Made by a program: the position numbers and the translations under genes
Virus record (IMG/VR): IMGVR_UViG_3300025131_000304
Coordinates: 1-28,609 of that record
Strand: one strand, 5' to 3'
Length of the DNA: 28,609 nt
From: a virus
Shown: positions 6,833-12,998 of the stretch, piece after piece
Layout: each line of letters begins with the position of its first letter
Position numbering within the stretch: position 1 is the stretch's first letter
The notes under the pieces: generated by a model
What the model was told of the DNA's origin: nothing
The model's input: only the letters and a program-made list of their open reading frames with translations
Databases searched by the model: none

Positions 6833-8204
6833 CTTCTTTTTTCCCCTTCCTCTTCTTCTTAAAGTTTGCGTATTTTTCTTTTAATTTAACTTCTTGCCTC
6901 TTTTTAGCGCTCTCTTTAACTTCCCCAATTGTTTCCCCTGTAGAGGGCAATACTTTAATTTTGACATTGCGTGTATCCATAATAATAGGGAATATAATAC
7001 CATCCGGACCATTCCTGTTCTTTGCAACAAAAATACGGCCAGTATTTGTTAACTTATCCTCCACCGTTCTGGATATTGTGAAGATAAAATCTGATACGAA
7101 ACATTTATTGAAAGCCTCCGAAATTGATTCCATTGTAATGACTTCCGCATTTAATCCAGAACGATTAGTTTGAGATGCTGTCCAAACACAACATTTTTGT
7201 GTCTGCGCTAATGCTCGAAGCTGTTCATAAATAGTCTCTAGCTCATGCCTTTTCTCTCTTAATGTTGATTCGGGGCGTAATAAATCTCCGTAGTCCACGA
7301 TAATCATATCCGGCTTCAGTTGTCGATTTTTTAATTTTTCTACATGGTTTTTTATAGTTCTAACACTGGCTGTTTTCGTAGGGTACTCTTTAATAATTAA
7401 TGTGCCGCCCAAAGCTTCTACTGTTTCGTAGATTTCTTCTTTGAAGGTACTCAAGTCATTGAGGGGGATACCAGTGATGCAACTATCGAATCTAGAGCCA
7501 ACCACCGTATCAGCCAGTTCTAATGTGTAATAAACAACAGTTTTCCCAGCCAAAAGTGCTTGGGTACCAAGATGCACGAGGGCCATACTTTTTCCCGCTC
7601 CTGTTGGGGCAATTACAACTCCCAACTCTCCTTTCCCCAGGCCCTGCATACAGATTTCATCTATATATTGCCAACCGGTCGAGAGAGGATCCCGTACCTT
7701 GAGAATGAAGCGTTGTTCGAAATCTTTTAAATAATCATGACCGAAATCGGAATCTGCTCCCAGTTTTAGAGCCTCATTGATAACTCCTGCTATTTCATCA
7801 AACGAAGAATTTTGAAGAAGTTTTACTGACTTTAGCATGGCTTCTTTTAGCTTTTGTTTGCGACAAAAATCTAGCGTTGTCGTGGTAACATAATCTCGAT
7901 TCTCTATATCTGCTTTATGAATGCGAGCAAAAAAATCTCTTATTTGTTTTTGAACCGCCTCATTATGCTCTTGCAATTCAGTACGCAGAATAGATTTCAT
8001 CACCTTCTCAGAGGGGTGAACTGAAAATTTCTCTCGGTATTTGAGAATCAATTCCACAAATACCTGAAGATACCTTAATTCTAAAAAATTAATATCAAGT
8101 ACTTCTGAAATTTGATCCGCGAATGGTCGATCGAGTAAAATCAGGTGACATAAACTCTCTTGGAAGTCCTTCCCATAACGACTAAAATCTTCTCTTTGGG
8201 ACAC
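6822..8204 (-). CDS. dnaB: Replicative DNA helicase, DnaB/gp41-type
   Basis: Hexameric replication-fork helicase, 460 aa. The N-terminal part (1-165) is helical, as in DnaB. The RecA-like motor has Walker A APTGAGKS at 199-206, a strand VVYYTLEL near 223-230 with the DnaB H1a Glu, Walker B IIVDYGDLL with Asp304, and an ASQTNR segment corresponding to motif H3 (S-Q-x-x-R in DnaB). The C-terminal tail is strongly basic and Lys-rich. It starts at GTG (8204) with GGAGAG 5 bases upstream. Its own promoter (8223-8251) and a 23-base palindrome lie just before the start, so this appears to be the first gene of the helicase-nrdJ-groES-thyX transcript. No primase gene is in the window. Confidence 0.92.
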   Translation of the reverse strand: MSQREDFSRYGKDFQESLCHLILLDRPFADQISEVLDINFLELRYLQVFVELILKYREKFSVHPSEKVMKSILRTELQEHNEAVQKQIRDFFARIHKADIENRDYVTTTTLDFCRKQKLKEAMLKSVKLLQNSSFDEIAGVINEALKLGADSDFGHDYLKDFEQRFILKVRDPLSTGWQYIDEICMQGLGKGELGVVIAPTGAGKSMALVHLGTQALLAGKTVVYYTLELADTVVGSRFDSCITGIPLNDLSTFKEEIYETVEALGGTLIIKEYPTKTASVRTIKNHVEKLKNRQLKPDMIIVDYGDLLRPESTLREKRHELETIYEQLRALAQTQKCCVWTASQTNRSGLNAEVITMESISEAFNKCFVSDFIFTISRTVEDKLTNTGRIFVAKNRNGPDGIIFPIIMDTRNVKIKVLPSTGETIGEVKESAKKRQEVKLKEKYANFKKKRKGKKEDVN

Positions 8205-8213
8205 TAGCTCTCC

Positions 8214-8236
8214 AATAATGTTATAATAACATTATT
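8214..8236. repeat. 23-base perfect palindrome over the helicase -10 region
   Basis: Left arm aataatgttat (8214-8224), a single central base, right arm ataacattatt (8226-8236): 11 of 11 bases paired. It covers the -10 hexamer (8223-8228) and the expected start site of the helicase promoter, the usual place for a repressor operator. If the start lies near 8216 almost none of it would be transcribed, so an RNA hairpin is less likely than a protein site. Confidence 0.6.
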
Positions 8237-8251
8237 TATCATCAACGTCAA
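8223..8251 (-). promoter_or_regulatory. Helicase operon promoter
   Basis: Minus-strand TTGACG (8246-8251) and TATTAT (8223-8228) with 17-base spacing and TG-T before the -10. The -35 overlaps the stop codon of the exonuclease gene (8248-8250). Predicted leader is about 12 bases before the helicase GTG. Confidence 0.7.
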
Positions 8252-9204
8252 GCTGAAATTATGATTCTTTTAAATGTGCTGAATAAATCTGAGGTATTCC
8301 AATCTCCAAATCCATCCTCTATCATGCGTTTGATAGATCCCATTTTATTAAATTGGGGTTCAAAATTTTTAATCGTTTCATTAATATAAGTTTTCCCCAC
8401 AATCGAAATAGAGGGGGAATACAATTGCATAATCTTATAGTTGTCTTCTATAATCTGTTGGGAATCAATGATATTTTTAAAAACCTTAAGGCCGCTATTA
8501 TCATTTTCGCAACTTTCCATTAATTGCGCGATCGTTACATCCTTCTCTTCTTTAAAGAAGGGAAATCTTTTGGAAATAGTTTTTAATCCCACCCCCGAGA
8601 CGCCATCTAAATTATCTGATTTATCACCCACTACGGCTCGGGCCATAGCGAAGTTGACAGGATGAATACCAAATTCTTTTATGATGGTATTCATATTAAG
8701 AAATTTCTTTTGGATGGGGCGCCACAGAACGGTTTCATCATCGCAAAGCTGAAAAAAGTCTTTATCGCTAGAAACAATTAGTTTTTGCCAGCCCTTATAG
8801 AGGGGTGACTGTGAAACGTGTGCGATGATATCATCAGCCTCGACGCCATCTATCATTAGCTGAATGATGGGCATCTCATTTAAAAGCTCTATCAGACGCA
8901 TCTGTTGCCAAACCTTGTTTGCCATTTCTTGGTCTTCCGTAAGATTGCGAACATTACGATTTAAACGAATTGGCTTTCGCCCCTCTTTATAATTTTTATT
9001 TGTTATTCTGCGTCGTTGGGATCCCCCTACACCATCCCAAGCAATAATAATGGCGTCCGGTTTCATCTCCCGACAAAGCTTTTGCAATATTTTGATAAAA
9101 CCCTTATAGCCACCAATGGGATTCCCCGTTGGAGACAAACTTGGGTCTACAATATAAGCACGAAAATACGCATTGAGCGCATCTATAATCATTAAGCGTT
9201 TCAT
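8248..9204 (-). CDS. 5'-3' exonuclease / flap nuclease (FEN family, T4 RNase H-like)
   Basis: Removes RNA primers and flaps during lagging-strand synthesis. From ATG at 9204 the protein has 318 aa. The metal-binding acids of the PIN/FEN fold are all visible: IIDALNAYFRA (Asp8), IIIAWDG (Asp57), VEADD (Glu122, Asp124, Asp125), SSDKD (Asp147, Asp149) and GDKSDN (193-198), then a helix-hairpin DNA-binding segment GVSGVGLKT. GGAG lies 5 bases before the ATG; a GTG at 9222 gives six extra residues but has no ribosome site. It forms a split equivalent of the Pol I 5'-nuclease, complementing the family A polymerase at 12999-14186. A promoter (9243-9271) precedes it, and the helicase promoter overlaps its 3' end. 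Confidence 0.93.
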   Translation of the reverse strand: MKRLMIIDALNAYFRAYIVDPSLSPTGNPIGGYKGFIKILQKLCREMKPDAIIIAWDGVGGSQRRRITNKNYKEGRKPIRLNRNVRNLTEDQEMANKVWQQMRLIELLNEMPIIQLMIDGVEADDIIAHVSQSPLYKGWQKLIVSSDKDFFQLCDDETVLWRPIQKKFLNMNTIIKEFGIHPVNFAMARAVVGDKSDNLDGVSGVGLKTISKRFPFFKEEKDVTIAQLMESCENDNSGLKVFKNIIDSQQIIEDNYKIMQLYSPSISIVGKTYINETIKNFEPQFNKMGSIKRMIEDGFGDWNTSDLFSTFKRIIISA

Positions 9205-9227
9205 TCTAACTCCATAAGACACTAAAG

Positions 9228-9259
9228 CCTTTTTACATTATTAATATAACATAAAAAGG
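9228..9259. repeat. Inverted repeat bracketing the exonuclease promoter -10
   Basis: Arms ccttttta (9228-9235) and taaaaagg (9252-9259) are perfect complements with a 16-base loop that contains the -10 hexamer (9243-9248). The position fits an operator; it could also form a weak hairpin in DNA. The arms are simple AT-rich sequence, so chance is possible. Confidence 0.4.
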
Positions 9260-9271
9260 ACTCAAATGCAA
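9243..9271 (-). promoter_or_regulatory. Promoter of the exonuclease gene
   Basis: Minus-strand TTGCAT (9266-9271), 17 bases, TATATT (9243-9248), with TG-T just before the -10 as in the other sites. The -35 is poor, so it may need an activator. It lies in the 99-base gap 9205-9303 between the RecA-like gene and the exonuclease gene, which holds no gene. Confidence 0.5.
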
Positions 9272-9303
9272 CCGTTAAGATGTAAATTTACTGTGGGCCA
9301 GAT

Positions 9304-10410
9304 CTATTCTTCATTATCATAAAAATCTTCCGCTTTGCCTTCGCGTTTATCGAACTTCATAATAACTTCTTCGTCCATAATCTGAAAAATTCTCTGACGA
9401 AATTTTTCTTCCTGCATCTTTTCTAGCCACTTCGATGCTTGGAACTTTTCAGACGAACCATCTTCAAAATTCAGTGTGTACCAGGCGCCGGATTGCTCAA
9501 TATTTTTAGAACCTTTTACGGCATCAAATAAAGATTCATCATCTTGGATGGCTACCTCGTCGCTGCCCCATAAAATTCTAAAATTACAGCGTCGACCTTG
9601 AGTCCCAAACCGTGATTTTTCCAACTTAACTTTAACCTCGGAACCAATTCGGAAGCCGTTCTCATCCAAGACGAAACTTGCTTTAGCTTTACGTCCCGTA
9701 AGCCAAATCCGCAACGAATAAGTATAATTCATTGCTTTGCCGCCGGGAGTGACATATGGGGTTGTCATAGCTTCGGCAGCAAATCTAGTAATGTTGGTCT
9801 TAAGTTGGTTCAAAACCAAGAAAGTACACTTATGTTGAGCAATAGATAAAGTTAGTTTGGCCATACCTTTAGCTAAAATTCTAGCCTTGACTGCCATAGA
9901 CGATTGGGGGTTAAAATCCCCCTCAACATCAGAAATCGCTGGCGTCTGTGCGAGCGAATCCCAGATAAAAAGAATCTGACCTGGGACACTGCCGAGCAAA
10001 GTCTCAATTGTTTCGAGAACAAACTCTACAGAAGTAGGCTGGATATATAGAATTTTATTCACATCGCAGCCTGCGCGCTCTAAAAAGGCCGGGTCGAGGG
10101 CTGATTCAGAATCAAAATATACTACATCAATCCCCATTTTTTGCGCATTGGCCGCAACTTGAGCAGCCATATAAGACTTACCAGTAGATTCGAGTCCAGC
10201 GATTTCCGTTACTTTGCCTACGGGGATCCCGGCTAGGTGTCCTCGGCAAATAATAGAATCAAGCCAGCGTGAGCCAGTGGGAATCCATTGAGTTACTTGC
10301 GTTGGATTATCTTCTTGTAAATTATGAGCAACTGTCATGCCAGCTTTCTTATTAACAAGCTTGCGCATGTCGGCTATTGACAATTTTCCAGCGGCCGGTT
10401 TCTTACGCAT
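9304..10410 (-). CDS. recA: RecA/UvsX-type recombinase
   Basis: Forms filaments on single-stranded DNA and drives strand exchange and recombination-dependent replication. Using ATG at 10410 gives 368 aa. Walker A is GLESTGKS (72-79), matching RecA GPESSGKT; VVYFDSES is the RecA strand containing the Asp-x-Glu segment; Walker B is ILFIWDSLA. NQLKTNI and YVTPGGKAMNYTYSLRIWL match the RecA L1/L2 region (FINQLR ... TTGGNALKFYASVRL). The C-terminal 120 residues diverge from cellular RecA and are acidic. The frame is open back to 10488, but those extra codons lie inside the FKBP gene; the 10410 start overlaps the FKBP stop by only 8 bases. It lies downstream of ssb and the FKBP gene, probably in one transcript from 11787-11815. 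Confidence 0.9.
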   Translation of the reverse strand: MRKKPAAGKLSIADMRKLVNKKAGMTVAHNLQEDNPTQVTQWIPTGSRWLDSIICRGHLAGIPVGKVTEIAGLESTGKSYMAAQVAANAQKMGIDVVYFDSESALDPAFLERAGCDVNKILYIQPTSVEFVLETIETLLGSVPGQILFIWDSLAQTPAISDVEGDFNPQSSMAVKARILAKGMAKLTLSIAQHKCTFLVLNQLKTNITRFAAEAMTTPYVTPGGKAMNYTYSLRIWLTGRKAKASFVLDENGFRIGSEVKVKLEKSRFGTQGRRCNFRILWGSDEVAIQDDESLFDAVKGSKNIEQSGAWYTLNFEDGSSEKFQASKWLEKMQEEKFRQRIFQIMDEEVIMKFDKREGKAEDFYDNEE

Positions 10411-10870
10411 TCTCGTTCGATTCGGTATCAGTAGCGGAATCTTCGATTTCCACCAATTCAATATCAAATTGAAGATCCTGACCAGCAAGGGGGTGATTTA
10501 AATCTACCGTAACACTGGTTTCGTTGAGTTGGCTGATTCGACCCATAAGGGACTTGCCTTCAGGAGTAGCCAACGGTACCGGTAATCCTTCCGTCAGGGC
10601 AATATGCTCTGGGAAAGCTGTGCGCTGAATTTCCGTATGAGCATCTTCGACAATATCTCCGTATGCTTCATCTTTGGTAAGGGTAATCGTCTTCTTTTCT
10701 CCCACCGACATGCCAACAATGGCATTGTCAAATCCTCGAATCATCTGACCTGCACCAACTTGGAAACCAATAGGCTCTCCGCGTCCATATGAATTGTCAA
10801 ACTCGGTTCCATCTTGGAGGCTACCGCGATAATGAACCTTTACCTGCGTGCCTTTTTGTGCTTTTAACAT
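10403..10870 (-). CDS. FKBP-type peptidyl-prolyl isomerase, SlyD-like
   Basis: Catalyses cis-trans isomerisation of Xaa-Pro bonds and acts as a folding helper. The FKBP core is clear: VKVHYRGSL with DGTEFDNS (residues 10-27), GQMIRGFDNAIVGMSVGEKK (41-60), DEAYG (67-71) and a C-terminal DLNHPLAGQDLQFDIELVEI, which is the SlyD/SlpA pattern. Residues of about 75-125 form the inserted-in-flap chaperone domain (EGLPVPL ... GKSLMGRISQL). It lacks the His/Cys-rich metal tail of E. coli SlyD and ends in an acidic tail instead. 155 aa total. A ribosome site AAAGGA precedes the ATG at 10870. It lies between ssb and recA, so it may help fold or assemble replication proteins (inference). An FKBP gene is unusual in a phage. 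Confidence 0.93.
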   Translation of the reverse strand: MLKAQKGTQVKVHYRGSLQDGTEFDNSYGRGEPIGFQVGAGQMIRGFDNAIVGMSVGEKKTITLTKDEAYGDIVEDAHTEIQRTAFPEHIALTEGLPVPLATPEGKSLMGRISQLNETSVTVDLNHPLAGQDLQFDIELVEIEDSATDTESNENA

Positions 10871-10938
10871 TAATTTATTTCCTTTGTGTTGTTAAAATAA
10901 TGAGACATCTGTAACCCATGCCTCCCTGCGGATTAAAA

Positions 10939-11706
10939 TTAGTTTCCTAGCAAATCTTGGAAAGCTGCATCTACACTAGTAGTGGTCGGTACACGGGGTG
11001 CCGAACGTTCGACTGTTTCCTCGTCATTTCCAAGAGTGTTCATGAACTCGTTAAAAATGTTTTCCACTTCCTCTTGAGGTTTGCGGGTGAAAAGATTTTC
11101 CATATCTGGAACAGTCTTGAGAAGTCGAGCGCACTCTTCTTCTCCGCCAACCGCATCATCACAAAGTGGCGATGTTCGGCGCCGTGGAGTCAGAGTGGTC
11201 TTCGGGAACTGTGCTCCTGGTGGCTTTCCATACCCCAGCGTCAGGTCGGTTCCGTCCTCACAGTCAGTGATATCACCATACTCAGGATTGAGAACCAAAT
11301 TCAAGAGAGCGGTATATGCTTCCTTGCCATAGCCCCAAACTCGAACACCTTCGGCTTCTTCGCCTCGAACGAGAACTGGTGAGAAGAAACGTTGCCGGGG
11401 AGACATATCCTTCGCCAATTTCAATGTATCGGTATCTTGCGAATCGTTGTATTCCTTCCAGAGTTGATCCTTGAAGTCGCAGATAGGACACTCGTCTCCA
11501 AAGTTCTTCTTGGGACAAAGAATACCAGAACGGTTTTCTCCACCAAGGTTATAATGGAAAAAATAATCCTTGAAGGGATCTCCATCGGCAGTCGGGACAA
11601 TGCGAATTACCTGCTGTCCGTCTTGGGGCTTCCAAAAGCCTCCTGCCTTATTTTTGTTTTTGACTGCATCCAGTCGTGCTTTGATTTTATCAATGTTTAG
11701 TGCCAT
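10939..11706 (-). CDS. gp32-like single-stranded DNA-binding protein
   Basis: Coats single-stranded DNA at the fork and during recombination. The 255-aa protein follows T4 gp32: a short basic N-terminus for cooperativity (ALNIDKIKARLDAVKNKNK), then the OB-fold core with a zinc site formed by His51, Cys64, Cys73 and Cys76 (ILCPKKNFGDECPIC), and an acidic C-terminal half ending in DAAFQDLLGN that would contact partner proteins. It starts at ATG 11706 with AAGGAG upstream. A strong promoter (11787-11815), an operator-like repeat and a leader hairpin lie before it, pointing to tight control; T4 gp32 is known to regulate its own mRNA. The 68-base gap after it (10871-10938) shows no terminator, so the FKBP and recA genes are probably co-transcribed. 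Confidence 0.87.
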   Translation of the reverse strand: MALNIDKIKARLDAVKNKNKAGGFWKPQDGQQVIRIVPTADGDPFKDYFFHYNLGGENRSGILCPKKNFGDECPICDFKDQLWKEYNDSQDTDTLKLAKDMSPRQRFFSPVLVRGEEAEGVRVWGYGKEAYTALLNLVLNPEYGDITDCEDGTDLTLGYGKPPGAQFPKTTLTPRRRTSPLCDDAVGGEEECARLLKTVPDMENLFTRKPQEEVENIFNEFMNTLGNDEETVERSAPRVPTTTSVDAAFQDLLGN

Positions 11707-11753
11707 TTTTCAATTCTCCTTGTTTTGTTTTAAATTGTGCTATGAGCTAAAGT

Positions 11754-11777
11754 AAAGACGACAAATCTCTCGTCTTT
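11754..11777 (-). promoter_or_regulatory. 5' leader hairpin of the ssb transcript
   Basis: Arms aaagacga (11754-11761) and tcgtcttt (11770-11777) pair perfectly over 8 bases with an 8-base loop. Given a start near 11780, the hairpin would be at the very 5' end of the ssb mRNA, about 47 bases before the ATG. It could protect the RNA end or be a target for autoregulation. Confidence 0.55.
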
Positions 11778-11786
11778 CTGTATAAT

Positions 11787-11815
11787 AATATAACATATTT
11801 TTGAATGCTTGTCAA
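11787..11815 (-). promoter_or_regulatory. Strong sigma-70-like promoter of ssb
   Basis: Minus-strand TTGACA (11810-11815), 17 bases, TATATT (11787-11792), with TG-T before the -10. This is the closest match to consensus in an intergenic position. It occupies the gap 11707-11830 between the 83-aa gene and ssb; the rest of the gap is the ssb leader. Confidence 0.8.
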
Positions 11816-11820
11816 GCATT
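11804..11820. repeat. Operator-like inverted repeat over the ssb -35
   Basis: Left arm aatgctt (11804-11810), centre gtc, right arm aagcatt (11814-11820): perfect 7-base arms covering the -35 hexamer. A bound protein here would block RNA polymerase. Confidence 0.45.
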
Positions 11821-11830
11821 ATTTTGCTTT

Positions 11831-12082
11831 TTATTCAAAATCTTTGATATTCGTGATATCAAATTCTTTGACTTCGCCAACTACTGTTTTTTGATTGAAG
11901 ATGCGAAAAGCTTGTTTATCCAAATCCCATACGAGTCGGTGACCTTCAACAAGTTGGCGTGGTTTACCGGTCCCCTTAAGTTGAGATGAAAGAAAATCTT
12001 CTGATAACTCTGAAATTTCTACAAATCTCATGGTTCTAAGATTTCCGTCTTTTTTCATATATGTTCCTAAATTAGCTTTCAA
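11831..12082 (-). CDS. Unknown 83-aa protein
   Basis: No family recognised. It starts at TTG (12082), supported by GGAG 5 bases upstream; the next in-frame ATG (residue 9) has no ribosome site. The sequence is a mix of charged residues and short beta-like stretches (RTMRFVEIS, GHRLVWDLD, FRIFNQKTVVGEVKEFDI), compatible with a small beta-barrel, and ends acidic (NIKDFE). It has a consensus promoter (12105-12133) about 25 bases upstream and is directly followed by the ssb promoter. High expression early and a role in replication or host take-over are plausible but only inferred from position. Confidence 0.75.
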   Translation of the reverse strand: MKANLGTYMKKDGNLRTMRFVEISELSEDFLSSQLKGTGKPRQLVEGHRLVWDLDKQAFRIFNQKTVVGEVKEFDITNIKDFE

Positions 12083-12104
12083 GACTTCTCCTTTTCTTAT
12101 CTAT

Positions 12105-12133
12105 AATATAGCATGTTTTTGAGAGGGTGTCAA
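12105..12133 (-). promoter_or_regulatory. Promoter of the 83-aa gene
   Basis: Minus-strand TTGACA (12128-12133), 17 bases, TATATT (12105-12110), with TG-C before the -10. It lies in the gap 12083-12166 between the FtsZ-like gene and the 83-aa gene. Confidence 0.78.
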
Positions 12134-12155
12134 GGTTTTTCCTATAGGTTGACAC
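12127..12155. repeat. Inverted repeat at the -35 of the 83-aa gene promoter
   Basis: Arms gtgtcaa (12127-12133) and ttgacac (12149-12155) are perfect complements, one of them the -35 itself. The 15-base loop holds the 8-base palindrome cctatagg (12141-12148). There is no U-run after it, so it is not a normal terminator; an operator is possible. Confidence 0.35.
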
Positions 12156-12166
12156 TTTCTTTACAG

Positions 12167-12991
12167 TCATGGTTGCACATAAGAGGCGTGCGCGATGCAA
12201 TAAGAAATATCTTTCTTATACTTGGTCTCGAATACTGCATACGAAATATTCGTAGTTTTTGATAATTTTGTTTTCATCTGATTAACAATCGATCGGAATA
12301 ATGTCCCATCGTTTTGCAACTTCTCTTTATTTACACCATAAATATAACACACATCACGGGGATTGTCAAGGGGAAAAAACATTTTTTCTTCATCATTTTC
12401 AGAATCAAAAATTCCAAACGTAGAGATTTTACACACATCACGGGGAAGTTCCATCTTCCCCACCACAGGTGACGCCTTCTGAAAAACGTGGATCATATGG
12501 AGCGTGGATGCAAGAGCTTCGTTTAATTTATCAAAATAAGACATAATTGGAACTTCCCCAATTATCTTTTCCAACTCGGGGTTAGAAACTAGGTATATTC
12601 TTTTAAAAACAGCAGAACGAGCATACTGCTGTAATACCCCCCGGACCAATCTTTCTCTTAGAACCTGCACCCCCGTCAGTAACTCGATTTCGGGCTGCAC
12701 ATAGAGAATTGTTACCTCCTTGTGGTTTAATTCTTCTAAAATTCGAAGAGAGGCTGTAGATATTGCACCTCCTCCCGCTAAGATAAAAAGAGTCTCGCCC
12801 TTTAAGCCTCCGAGAAAGTTTTCCAAAGAAGGAAGCTTTGTTTCATATTCTTCAGTTGTTTCATAAAATGGAAAATTATAACATCGTTCTCCCTCTAATC
12901 CTACATCTATTTTATAACACTTATATTGAGAATATTTCTCGAAACACTGAGTTATTTTACAACCGGCCTTTCCTAATCCTATTATATTCAT
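12167..12991 (-). CDS. FtsZ/tubulin-fold protein with degenerate GTP-binding and catalytic loops
   Basis: A 274-aa protein that follows the FtsZ layout. N-terminal IIGLGKAGCKI (3-13) matches the FtsZ T1 loop region (VIGVGGAGGNA). LFILAGGGAISTASL (68-82) takes the place of the Gly-rich T4 signature GGGTGTG, but is altered. ILYVQPE then LLTGVQVLRERLVRGVL matches the FtsZ VVTKPF region. VSNPELEKI (135-143) matches the T6 guanine-contact PNDRLLEI, keeping the Asn. The C-terminal ISYAVFETKYKKDISYCIAHAS matches the FtsZ strand pair around IFGSVI ... DEIVVTVIATG. The catalytic T7 motif NxDxxD is not seen where expected, so polymer-coupled GTP hydrolysis is doubtful. It starts at ATG 12991 with GAGAGG 3 bases upstream, 7 bases after the polymerase stop. 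Similarity was judged by eye. Confidence 0.6.
   Translation of the reverse strand: MNIIGLGKAGCKITQCFEKYSQYKCYKIDVGLEGERCYNFPFYETTEEYETKLPSLENFLGGLKGETLFILAGGGAISTASLRILEELNHKEVTILYVQPEIELLTGVQVLRERLVRGVLQQYARSAVFKRIYLVSNPELEKIIGEVPIMSYFDKLNEALASTLHMIHVFQKASPVVGKMELPRDVCKISTFGIFDSENDEEKMFFPLDNPRDVCYIYGVNKEKLQNDGTLFRSIVNQMKTKLSKTTNISYAVFETKYKKDISYCIAHASYVQP
12341..12369 (-). promoter_or_regulatory. Intragenic promoter in the FtsZ-like gene
   Basis: Minus-strand TTGACA (12364-12369), 17 bases, TATATT (12341-12346), with TG-T before the -10. It lies inside the C-terminal third of the FtsZ-like gene. It would add transcription into the 83-aa gene and ssb. Confidence 0.65.
12347..12446. repeat. 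Pair of 16-base direct repeats, 84 bases apart
   Basis: acacacatcacgggga occurs at 12347-12362 and again at 12431-12446, in the same frame, encoding PRDVC twice in the FtsZ-like protein. The left copy fills the spacer of the intragenic promoter at 12341-12369. Confidence 0.6.
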
Positions 12992-12998
12992 AATCCTC

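Noticed and set aside
7226-7236. CTATTTATG string resembling the possible late motif
   Set aside because: Inside helicase coding sequence (TIYE-type codons), far from any start, and not palindromic.
9205-9222. GTG start at 9222 for the exonuclease
   Set aside because: No ribosome site, whereas GGAG lies 5 bases before the ATG at 9204.
10411-10488. Longer RecA start at 10488
   Set aside because: It would overlap the FKBP gene by 86 bases. The added residues do not look like RecA, and the ATG at 10410 overlaps by only 8.
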